Of a stretch of DNA of 12,511 bases, positions 6,539 through 12,511 are shown piece after piece. The notes under the pieces were generated by a model, which saw only the letters and a program-made list of their open reading frames with translations, did not search any database and was not told the origin of the DNA. Both the position numbers and the translations under genes were made by a program. Source of the stretch: an uncultured Woeseiaceae bacterium (lineage in GTDB: Bacteria; Pseudomonadota; Gammaproteobacteria; Steroidobacterales; Woeseiaceae); NCBI GenBank assembly GCA_945787435.1, contig CALZHX010000382.1, positions 1 through 12,511 of the forward strand, given 5' to 3'. The first letter of the stretch is position 1, and the number at the start of each line of letters is the position of its first letter.

Positions 6539-7297
6539 TCAACCTTGGGCGGCTGCTTCAGCAATCGCCAGAAAATCTGCTGACTTGAGTGACGCACCAC
6601 CTATTAGTCCGCCATCGATATCGGGCATGGCCAGCAAGCCAGCCGCATTTTCACCTTTCATGCTGCCGCCGTACAGAATCTGTGTCGATTCTGCGATCGC
6701 GGCATCGTGACCCGCCAACACGCCGCGGATGTGCTTGTGCACCTCCTGTGCCTGCTCAGGTGTTGCCGTCATTCCTGTTCCAATCGCCCAGACTGGCTCG
6801 TAGGCAATGACCGCGGTTTCTAATCCCGCTACACCGACGGTGTCGAGCACTGCGTTCAACTGCTCGTCGATGACTGCTTCGGTGCTGCCTGCCTCACGCT
6901 CTTCGAGCGACTCGCCGACGCACAGGATTGGGCGTAATCCAGCCTCCAGGGCTGCTTTGAACTTGCTGGCGACAGCCGCACTCGACTCAAGGTACAGCGA
7001 GCGCCGCTCAGAGTGTCCGACAATGGCATATTCGCAGCCGCAATCGAGCAGCATCTGCGGCGACACCTCACCCGTGTAGGCACCAGACGCATGCTCAGAA
7101 ACGCTCTGCGCCCCAACAACCACGGTGCTATCCGCTGTTGCCTGCGCCATGGCGGCAAGATAGGGAAATGGCGGACAGATCAGGAGTTTGACTCGATCTG
7201 TATCGGGTGCACCCGCGACTATGCCCGCAACCAATTCACGGTTGCTGGCCATATCGCCATTCATTTTCCAGTTGCCTGCAACGAGGTAGTTGCGCAT
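6539..7297 (-). CDS. tpiA: Triose-phosphate isomerase
   Basis: This 252-residue cytoplasmic TIM-barrel enzyme interconverts dihydroxyacetone phosphate and glyceraldehyde 3-phosphate in glycolysis and gluconeogenesis. All catalytic residues are present: N9 and K11 in GNWKMNG, H95 in IVGHSERR, and E167 in AYEPVWAIGTG with its flexible loop 6. The phosphate-binding segments LYGGSMK (208-214) and GGLIGGASL (229-237) follow. Length is normal. Its ATG is preceded by a 92-bp gap after glmM with a candidate sigma-70 promoter. secG begins 7 bp after its stop. In E. coli tpiA is elsewhere, but a glmM-tpiA-secG order is known from several other gammaproteobacterial groups. Confidence 0.98.
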   Translation of the reverse strand: MRNYLVAGNWKMNGDMASNRELVAGIVAGAPDTDRVKLLICPPFPYLAAMAQATADSTVVVGAQSVSEHASGAYTGEVSPQMLLDCGCEYAIVGHSERRSLYLESSAAVASKFKAALEAGLRPILCVGESLEEREAGSTEAVIDEQLNAVLDTVGVAGLETAVIAYEPVWAIGTGMTATPEQAQEVHKHIRGVLAGHDAAIAESTQILYGGSMKGENAAGLLAMPDIDGGLIGGASLKSADFLAIAEAAAQG

Positions 7298-7327
7298 TGA
7301 TTTGTCCGCAGATTTAAAAGGCGCGCA

Positions 7328-7356
7328 AGGATACCGAGGCTACCCCGGCAAATCAA
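7328..7356 (-). promoter_or_regulatory. Candidate sigma-70 promoter of tpiA-secG
   Basis: Minus-strand TTGATT (7351-7356) and TATCCT (7328-7333) are separated by exactly 17 bp. Each matches four of six consensus bases. The predicted start near 7321 gives a leader of about 24 bases before the tpiA ATG. The site lies in the only sizeable gap between glmM and tpiA, supporting a separate transcription unit that begins at tpiA. This is inferred from sequence only. Confidence 0.5.
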
Positions 7357-7389
7357 CGCGAAAATGGTATGAAATCAGGCCGTTTTGGC

Positions 7390-8724
7390 TCAGGTGGCTG
7401 CCTCAGCGACGACTTCCGCAAGCCGCTTCGCGAGCGCGATAACCTGATCCTCGTTCTCGCCCTCCACCATCACACGGATGACCGGCTCTGTACCAGATGC
7501 CCGCAATACAACCCGGCCCGTCTCCTCGAGCTCCTCCTCGGCCGCGGTAACGGCCTCCTGGATAGCTGCCGAAGTGCCTGGATCGAGCTTCTTGTCAGTA
7601 CGCACATTGAGCATAGTCTGCGGGTACTTGGGCATCCCTGCAGCAAGCTCCGATAACGATTTCCCGGTCTGTTTCATCACGGCGAGTATCTGTAATGCGC
7701 AAACCAGGCCATCGCCCGTCGTGGTCCGGTCGAGAACAATCATATGGCCCGATGTCTCGCCACCGATGATGCCGCCAGATTCCCTCAGCGCCTCGAGCAC
7801 ATAGCGATCGCCCACGCTTGCACGTCGAAACTCGATTTTTTCGGCTTTAAGCGCATTTTCGAGGCCGAGATTGCTCATCACCGTACCGACGACCGGACCC
7901 TTGAGCAGCCCATCGCGCTGCCGCGCTGTCGCCAGGATGTAAAGCAGCTGATCGCCATCCATCAACTCGCCCCGCTCATCCACCATCACAACGCGGTCAC
8001 CATCCCCATCAAGCGCAACGCCAACGTCTGCCTTAACAGCCGGAACCGTCAGCTGCAGCAATTCAGGACTCATGGACCCACAACCGTCATTAATATTCAT
8101 GCCGTTCGGTGAACAGCCAATTGGAATGACTTCAGCCCCCAGGTGAGCGAGTGTTCGCGGGCCCACCTTGTAGCCAGCGCCATTCGCGCCATCGAACACT
8201 AATTTAACGCCGTCGAGTCTCAGATCGGCTGGAAACGTCGAGGCACAGAACTCCTGGTAACGGATACGTGCGGTATCAATTCGCTTGGCTTTGCCCAACC
8301 TGCTCGATTCGAGCGTAATTGCGGGCTTCTGCAGGTTCGATTCGATCTCGCGCTCGATGTCATCGCTGAGCTTCGAACCGGAGCGGTCGAAGAACTTTAT
8401 GCCATTGTCACCATAGGGATTGTGCGACGCGGAAATGACAACACCCAGGTCCGCCTCGAACAACTGCGTGAGGTGCGCAATACCGGGCGTGGGCAATGGC
8501 CCGATCAGCAACACGTCTGCCCCAGCCGCGACGAATCCGGCCTCGAGTGCCGATTCGAACATGTAGCCCGACAGTCGCGTGTCCTTGCCAATGACGACCG
8601 TCCCGCCCTCGGGCACGAGCACCTGCGCTGCCGCACTGGCAAGGCGCATTGCGAAATCAGCCGTCATTGGATCTGTACCGACGGTGCCACGTACCCCGTC
8701 TGTTCCGAAATGCTGCTTAGTCAT
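7390..8724 (-). CDS. glmM: Phosphoglucosamine mutase
   Basis: This 444-residue cytoplasmic enzyme converts glucosamine 6-phosphate to glucosamine 1-phosphate, the step before UDP-GlcNAc synthesis for peptidoglycan and LPS. The alpha-phosphohexomutase layout is complete: N-terminal FGTDGVRG (6-13); the phosphoserine loop VVISASHNPYGDNGIKFF, with S100 equivalent to E. coli S102; the metal-binding loop DGDGDR (239-244); the sugar-binding segment GGETSGH; and the phosphate-binding loop RASGTEPVIR (408-417). The ATG overlaps the folP stop by four bases (ATGA) and is preceded by a purine-rich AAGAGAAG, so it is coupled to folP as in E. coli. Length equals the family norm. Confidence 0.98.
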   Translation of the reverse strand: MTKQHFGTDGVRGTVGTDPMTADFAMRLASAAAQVLVPEGGTVVIGKDTRLSGYMFESALEAGFVAAGADVLLIGPLPTPGIAHLTQLFEADLGVVISASHNPYGDNGIKFFDRSGSKLSDDIEREIESNLQKPAITLESSRLGKAKRIDTARIRYQEFCASTFPADLRLDGVKLVFDGANGAGYKVGPRTLAHLGAEVIPIGCSPNGMNINDGCGSMSPELLQLTVPAVKADVGVALDGDGDRVVMVDERGELMDGDQLLYILATARQRDGLLKGPVVGTVMSNLGLENALKAEKIEFRRASVGDRYVLEALRESGGIIGGETSGHMIVLDRTTTGDGLVCALQILAVMKQTGKSLSELAAGMPKYPQTMLNVRTDKKLDPGTSAAIQEAVTAAEEELEETGRVVLRASGTEPVIRVMVEGENEDQVIALAKRLAEVVAEAAT

Positions 8725-9554
8725 CTTCTCTTGTCCGATTCAATTACTGCTCGTGCAACACGTAGCGCATCAACTGTCTCCGCAACGTCGTGTGCGCGGA
8801 CGATACTAGCGCCGCGATCCACGGCCAGCACAGCTGCTGCCACACTTGCGGGCCGGCGCTCATCCACTTCACGACCCGTCAACATCCCGAGTGTCGACTT
8901 GCGAGAAATACCGATCAACAACGGTGGGCCAATCTCCAGCAATTGTCGCAGATTCGCCAGCAACTCGATATTGTCTTCGGGCGTTTTGCCAAAACCGAAG
9001 CCGGGGTCAATGACCAGCAGCTCCTCGGCAATCCCGGCCTGCGTGCATTCTGACACGCGCTCGTGCAGAAACTGTATAACGTCGGCCACAACGTCGTCGT
9101 ATTGAGGATCCTGCTGCATCGTTCGCGGCTGGCCCTGCATGTGAATCAGGCACACTGCCTGCTGCAGTTCGGCCGCAGCCTCCAGCGCGCCTTCAGCACG
9201 CAGTGCGCGAACATCGTTAATCATCGTGGCGCCGGCGGCAACCGCCGCACGCATGACACCGGGCTTGCTGGTATCCACCGAAACGGCAATGTCCAGGGCC
9301 GAACGAATGACCTCAATAACAGGCACAACCCGATCGATTTCCTCCTGCTCGCTGACATCTTTGGCGCCAGGACGGGTAGATTCGCCTCCAACGTCGATGA
9401 TCGCAGCGCCGGCCGCGGCCATCTGTTCCGCGTGCATGATTGCCACGCCTGGGGCCATGAACAGACCACCATCAGAAAATGAATCGGGAGTGGTGTTGAG
9501 AATACCCATGACAGCCGGGTACTCCAGCGTAATTGCGCCAAGACGTAAGCTCAT
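8721..9554 (-). CDS. folP: Dihydropteroate synthase
   Basis: This 277-residue cytoplasmic TIM-barrel enzyme condenses p-aminobenzoate with dihydropterin pyrophosphate in folate synthesis and is the sulfonamide target. Residues corresponding to the E. coli active site are all present with an offset of two: N20 (GILNTTPDSFSDGG), D54 and R61 (DVGGESTRPG), D94, N113 (NDVRAL), D183 (DPGFGFGK), K219 (GISRKSTLG), and R253/H255 (RAHD). No insertion is visible in the two mobile loops of the kind seen in acquired resistant forms, so it looks like the native chromosomal copy. It starts 21 bp after the ftsH stop and overlaps glmM by 4 bp at its 3' end. Confidence 0.98.
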   Translation of the reverse strand: MSLRLGAITLEYPAVMGILNTTPDSFSDGGLFMAPGVAIMHAEQMAAAGAAIIDVGGESTRPGAKDVSEQEEIDRVVPVIEVIRSALDIAVSVDTSKPGVMRAAVAAGATMINDVRALRAEGALEAAAELQQAVCLIHMQGQPRTMQQDPQYDDVVADVIQFLHERVSECTQAGIAEELLVIDPGFGFGKTPEDNIELLANLRQLLEIGPPLLIGISRKSTLGMLTGREVDERRPASVAAAVLAVDRGASIVRAHDVAETVDALRVARAVIESDKRR

Positions 9555-9560
9555 TCTGGT

Positions 9561-9572
9561 GCGCCGCGGCGC
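9561..9572. repeat. 12-bp perfect palindrome in the ftsH-folP gap
   Basis: GCGCCGCGGCGC is its own reverse complement and fills more than half of the 21-bp space between the ftsH stop and the folP start. It might form a small hairpin in the mRNA near the folP ribosome-binding region, where no clear Shine-Dalgarno is seen. It could equally be chance in a GC-rich stretch. Confidence 0.35.
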
Positions 9573-9575
9573 GAC

Positions 9576-11498
9576 TTAATGTTCGCTGGCGGGGCCGCCG
9601 ATCGATCCCTTCGACTCAGCTTCAGGCTTGGGAGATCCTGAGTCCTCACTCGAATCGGGCGTGTCGTCCCAGTCTTCGGGTGGCTGCGGCTCACGACCTT
9701 CCATTATGTCCTTGATCTGGCTGTCGCCGATCGTCTCGTACTTTACGAGGGCCTTTGCCATGGCATGCAGCTTGTCGACGTTTTCTTCCAGAATCTTCCT
9801 GGCCTGCGCGTAGTTGGCATCAACGATATTGCGAACTTCTTCGTCAATCGCGTGAGCCGTATCGTCGGACACCTGCTTGTGCTGCGTGACCGAGCGACCC
9901 AGGAATACCTCGCCATCGTCCTCACTGTAAGTCAGCGGCCCGAGGCGTTCGGACAGGCCCCACTTGGTGACCATGTTGCGGGCGATCTCCGTCGCTCGCT
10001 CGATATCGTTCGACGCACCGGTCGTGACACCCGCGGCCCCGAGAATCATCTCTTCGGCAATGCGGCCACCGAACAGGCTGGAAATCATGCTCTCGAGATG
10101 CTGCTTGGACATGCTGTAACGGTCTTCCTCCGGCAGGTACATCGTGACGCCAAGTGCACGTCCCCGCGGGATAATCGTGACCTTATAAACAGGGTCGTGC
10201 TCGGGCACGAGGTAACCAACAATCGCATGGCCCGCCTCGTGGTAGGCCGTGTTGAGCTTTTCCTTCTCGCTCATGACCATCGAGCGACGCTCGGTGCCCA
10301 TCATGATCTTGTCTTTTGCCTGCTCGAACTGTTCCATGCTGACGACACGCCGATTCGCACGCGCAGCGAACAACGCGGCTTCATTTACAAGGTTGGCAAG
10401 ATCGGCCCCAGAGAAACCAGGCGTACCACGGGCAATCAGGTTTGGCTTGACGTCATCGTCGAGCGGCACCTTGCGCATGTGGACTTTCAGAATCAGCTCG
10501 CGACCACGAACATCCGGCAGCGGTACCACAACCTGGCGATCGAAACGTCCAGGTCGCAATAGTGCGGGGTCGAGAACGTCGGGCCGGTTCGTTGCCGCAA
10601 TGACAATGATGCCTTCACTGCCTTCGAAGCCGTCCATTTCAACCAGCATCTGGTTCAGCGTCTGCTCACGCTCGTCATGACCACCGCCGAGACCGGCGCC
10701 ACGATGGCGGCCGACAGCGTCCAGCTCGTCGATGAAAATAATGCAGGGCGCCTGCTTCTTTGCCTGGTCGAACATGTCGCGTACGCGTGATGCACCGACA
10801 CCAACGAACATCTCTACGAAATCGGAACCGGAAATTGTGAAAAACGGTACCTTCGCCTCGCCAGCAATCGCTTTGGCCAATAGCGTCTTACCGGTACCAG
10901 GCGGGCCGACCATGAGCACGCCTTTTGGAATCTTGCCACCGAGTCGCTGGAACTTGCTTGGGTCCCTGAGGAAGTCGACAACCTCCGACACCTCGGCTTT
11001 GGCCTCTTCAACGCCGGCAACGTCAGCGAACGTGACCCCAACCTGGTCCTCACCAAGGAGTCGGGCTTTACTCTTGCCGAACGACATGGCGCCACGACCG
11101 CCACCGCCGCCCTGCATCTGTCGCATGAAGTAAATCCATACACCGATCAACAAAAGTATCGGGAAGGAGCTGATCAGCAACTGGCCAATCAGGCTTTGCG
11201 ACTTGGGCTCTGCCGCACTGAAATTGTCGACATGCTTATCCAGCAGGCCAATCAAGGTATTGTTATCGGTCTCGGGACTAATCGTGTAGAACTGCAACGG
11301 CTCACGATTGCCAAAACGAATACGGTCCTCTTCGATGACAACCATATTGACCTGGCCACCACGCACCTGCTCAAGAAACTCCGAATACTCCCGAGCCTGT
11401 GGCTGGGTGCCACTGACACCGGACAAACCCTGCACCACAGTCAGTAAAACGACGATGATGACGACGAAGACAAGTATATTTTTAGTCAGATCATTCAC
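9576..11498 (-). CDS. ftsH: ATP-dependent zinc metalloprotease FtsH
   Basis: This 640-residue inner-membrane AAA+ protease degrades misassembled membrane proteins and regulatory proteins. Layout: TM1 (about 8-25), a periplasmic domain, TM2 (about 103-124), a glycine linker (130-136), then the AAA domain. The AAA domain carries Walker A GPPGTGKT (198-205), pore loop FVG (231-233), Walker B IIFIDELDAVG (253-263) and the second region of homology ending LLRPGRFDRQ (313-322). The M41 protease domain carries HEAGH (420-424) with the likely third zinc ligand D498 in ASNDIERAT. The tail from about 605 is acidic and proline-rich. The start is GTG at 11498: its MNDLTKN N-terminus matches gammaproteobacterial FtsH, and no in-frame ATG lies upstream before a stop. 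No strong Shine-Dalgarno is visible. It heads an ftsH-folP-glmM unit 69 bp after rlmE. Confidence 0.98.
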   Translation of the reverse strand: MNDLTKNILVFVVIIVVLLTVVQGLSGVSGTQPQAREYSEFLEQVRGGQVNMVVIEEDRIRFGNREPLQFYTISPETDNNTLIGLLDKHVDNFSAAEPKSQSLIGQLLISSFPILLLIGVWIYFMRQMQGGGGGRGAMSFGKSKARLLGEDQVGVTFADVAGVEEAKAEVSEVVDFLRDPSKFQRLGGKIPKGVLMVGPPGTGKTLLAKAIAGEAKVPFFTISGSDFVEMFVGVGASRVRDMFDQAKKQAPCIIFIDELDAVGRHRGAGLGGGHDEREQTLNQMLVEMDGFEGSEGIIVIAATNRPDVLDPALLRPGRFDRQVVVPLPDVRGRELILKVHMRKVPLDDDVKPNLIARGTPGFSGADLANLVNEAALFAARANRRVVSMEQFEQAKDKIMMGTERRSMVMSEKEKLNTAYHEAGHAIVGYLVPEHDPVYKVTIIPRGRALGVTMYLPEEDRYSMSKQHLESMISSLFGGRIAEEMILGAAGVTTGASNDIERATEIARNMVTKWGLSERLGPLTYSEDDGEVFLGRSVTQHKQVSDDTAHAIDEEVRNIVDANYAQARKILEENVDKLHAMAKALVKYETIGDSQIKDIMEGREPQPPEDWDDTPDSSEDSGSPKPEAESKGSIGGPASEH

Positions 11499-11538
11499 AT
11501 TGAGAATCCGCGGTGGGAAGGCGCCACAGCACTGTAGA

Positions 11539-11564
11539 TTTAGACAGGCTCTAGCGTTTAGACA
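11539..11564. repeat. Two 8-bp direct repeats in the rlmE-ftsH gap
   Basis: The octamer TTTAGACA occurs at 11539-11546 and 11557-11564, a period of 18 bp (TGTCTAAA on the coding strand), upstream of the ftsH GTG. The second copy partly adjoins the rlmE stop codon. It could be a regulator site or chance. No convincing sigma-32 or sigma-70 promoter was seen in the 69-bp gap, so ftsH may be transcribed from upstream of rlmE. Confidence 0.3.
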
Positions 11565-11567
11565 CTA

Positions 11568-12188
11568 CTACAATCGATAGTTTCTCGCTACCAAGTACAC
11601 CTCACGGCTTCCGGACCTGGAAGCCTTGGGTTTTATGGCTTTGACTCGTTTGAACGACGCTCGTGCTGCCGCGATGTACTCGTCAGTACCTTCGCCCTGA
11701 AACAGCTTGCAGACAAAGTCACCGCCCGGCCTCAGGACGTCTTTACAGAGTTCCAGGGCCAGTTCGACAAGATACATCGAGCGAGGCTGATCGACCGCTC
11801 GGTTCCCGGTGATATTGGGGGCCATATCGCTCATTACAAGGTCCACTGGCGTATTCCCTATTGCTGTCCGCATGGCATCAAGCACGGCGTCTTCTGTAAA
11901 GTCGCCCAGGATGAACTCCACCGACGCCAGTGCGTCCATTGGCAAAAGGTCGACAGCGACGATTCGTACATCGCTATCGAGAGTCTCGGTAACGTACTGG
12001 CTCCAACTGCCGGGCGCGGCGCCCAGGTCGACGCAGAGCATGCCTTTTTTCAGCAGGCGCTCTTTATCGTTGATCTGCTCGAGTTTGTAAACTGCCCGTG
12101 ATCGCCAGCCGTCCCGCCGCGCCTGTTGCACGTACGGATCCCGGTCCTGGCGCTCTTTCCAACTACGTCCACCGCGCGGTTTACTCAT
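11568..12188 (-). CDS. rlmE: 23S rRNA (uridine-2552 2'-O) methyltransferase RlmE (FtsJ/RrmJ)
   Basis: This 206-residue SAM-dependent enzyme methylates the ribose of U2552 in the A-loop of 23S rRNA late in 50S assembly; in E. coli it is heat-shock induced. The Rossmann SAM site VDLGAAPGSWSQY is at 53-65. The catalytic tetrad is intact at K35, D121, K161 and E196, each exactly three less than E. coli K38, D124, K164 and E199. A basic N-terminus (KPRGGRSWKERQ) suits rRNA binding. Length is normal. The ATG at 12188 has a GGAG Shine-Dalgarno 8 bases upstream. It is divergent from yhbY across only 18 bp and precedes ftsH, the same neighbourhood as in E. coli. Confidence 0.98.
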   Translation of the reverse strand: MSKPRGGRSWKERQDRDPYVQQARRDGWRSRAVYKLEQINDKERLLKKGMLCVDLGAAPGSWSQYVTETLDSDVRIVAVDLLPMDALASVEFILGDFTEDAVLDAMRTAIGNTPVDLVMSDMAPNITGNRAVDQPRSMYLVELALELCKDVLRPGGDFVCKLFQGEGTDEYIAAARASFKRVKAIKPKASRSGSREVYLVARNYRL

Positions 12189-12189
12189 T

Positions 12190-12198
12190 TGTTACACT
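12190..12198 (+). promoter_or_regulatory. Candidate extended -10 promoter of yhbY
   Basis: TGTTACACT matches the extended -10 pattern TGn followed by a hexamer with four of six consensus bases. The predicted start, 6-8 bp downstream, falls at about 12204-12206, immediately before the yhbY ATG at 12207, implying a leaderless or nearly leaderless mRNA. No good -35 is visible. This is inferred from sequence only. Confidence 0.4.
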
Positions 12199-12200
12199 CC
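12197..12200 (-). promoter_or_regulatory. Shine-Dalgarno of rlmE
   Basis: GGAG on the minus strand, 8 bases before the rlmE ATG. It overlaps the candidate -10 of the divergent yhbY by two bases. The rlmE promoter itself must therefore lie inside yhbY; I could not identify a convincing one. Confidence 0.65.
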
Positions 12201-12206
12201 GCGCCC

Positions 12207-12506
12207 ATGACATTCACTGAAGCTCAAAAGAAACACCTGCGCGGACTTGGCCACGCACTCAAGCCCGTGATCATGGTTGGTGAGTCCGGCCTGTCCGAGT
12301 CTGTGCTGGCGGAGTACGAGACCACTCTTAATCACCATGAACTGATCAAGGTCAGTGTTCGCGTTGGCGACAGGAAACTGCGGGATTCAATCATCGAACA
12401 ACTTTGCACAACGGCATCGGCGATACTGATTCAGCGTGTTGGCAACATGGCGTTGCTGTATCGCGAGAATCCTGAAAAGAAGAAGATCATCATCCCGAAC
12501 AAATAA
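12207..12506 (+). CDS. yhbY: YhbY family ribosome-associated RNA-binding protein (CRM domain)
   Basis: This 99-residue CRM-domain protein belongs to the YhbY family, which in E. coli associates with pre-50S particles and is thought to aid large-subunit assembly. Visible features are the N-terminal helix (TEAQKKHLRGLGHALKP), the KH-like GxxG loop GESG (25-28) followed by LS, the HELIKV strand (44-49), and a lysine-rich C-terminal strand KKKIIIP (91-97). Length is family-typical. I choose the ATG at 12207: the ATG at 12126 would add 27 residues unlike the family and overlap rlmE. Only 18 bp separate it from rlmE and no Shine-Dalgarno precedes the ATG. Its divergence from rlmE, also a 50S maturation factor, is conserved in E. 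coli. Confidence 0.96.
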   Translation: MTFTEAQKKHLRGLGHALKPVIMVGESGLSESVLAEYETTLNHHELIKVSVRVGDRKLRDSIIEQLCTTASAILIQRVGNMALLYRENPEKKKIIIPNK

Positions 12507-12511
12507 TAGGG

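Noticed and set aside
6532..6600. Upstream ATG for secG
   Set aside because: It would overlap the tpiA 3' end by about 60 bp, and the added residues precede a normal SecG N-terminus starting at 6531.
7321..7392. Intrinsic terminator after glmM
   Set aside because: Only a 3-bp GCC/GGC stem without a T-run is visible just past the stop codon, too weak to call.
9765..10562. Plus-strand open frame of 265 codons antisense to ftsH
   Set aside because: It lies wholly within the conserved AAA/protease region of ftsH and its translation has no recognisable motif.
1..12511. Mobile element, CRISPR, prophage, defence or toxin-antitoxin system
   Set aside because: Both strands are filled by intact housekeeping genes. 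No transposase, integrase, spaced repeat array or attachment-site duplication was seen, and base use looks uniform.

Overview
This window is a compact block of core housekeeping genes from the chromosome of a gammaproteobacterium outside the enteric group. The evidence is the gene order ftsH-folP-glmM, then tpiA-secG-tRNA-Leu(GAG) followed directly by a nuo operon, with rlmE upstream of ftsH and yhbY divergent from rlmE. From general knowledge, E. coli has rlmE-ftsH-folP-glmM-secG-leuU, but its tpiA and nuo lie elsewhere and its nuoC and nuoD are fused. Here nuoC and nuoD are separate and the complex I proteins resemble the mitochondrial/alphaproteobacterial type. This recalls arrangements known from Xanthomonadales and Legionellales. 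The genus cannot be set from the sequence alone.

Layout: all genes but one are on the minus strand, so transcription runs from high to low coordinates. At the right end yhbY (plus strand) and rlmE diverge from an 18-bp gap. Next come ftsH, folP and glmM: a 21-bp gap separates ftsH from folP, and folP and glmM overlap by 4 bp (ATGA), so they are probably one transcript. A candidate sigma-70 promoter in the 92-bp glmM-tpiA gap starts tpiA-secG, with tRNA-Leu(GAG) 25 bp after secG. A 110-bp gap with an extended -10 promoter inside an 8-bp inverted repeat then leads into nuoA-B-C-D-E-F-G. The nuo genes overlap or nearly touch, and nuoG runs off the left edge after 401 codons.

Functionally, nuoA-G encode the NADH-input arm (E, F, G), the connecting and quinone-site subunits (B, C, D) and one small membrane subunit (A) of respiratory complex I; the remaining membrane subunits (H-N) would be expected beyond the left edge. 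The other genes serve glycolysis (tpiA), peptidoglycan/LPS precursor synthesis (glmM), folate synthesis (folP), protein secretion (secG), membrane protein quality control (ftsH), and 23S rRNA modification and large-subunit maturation (rlmE, yhbY).

I found no mobile element, CRISPR array, phage gene, toxin-antitoxin pair or defence system, and no gene-free stretch over about 110 bp. Every coding stretch is assigned to a well-known family. The points worth a second look are small: loss of all four cluster N7 ligands in NuoG, an acidic repeat-bearing tail on SecG, an inverted repeat around the nuo promoter, and a probably leaderless yhbY.
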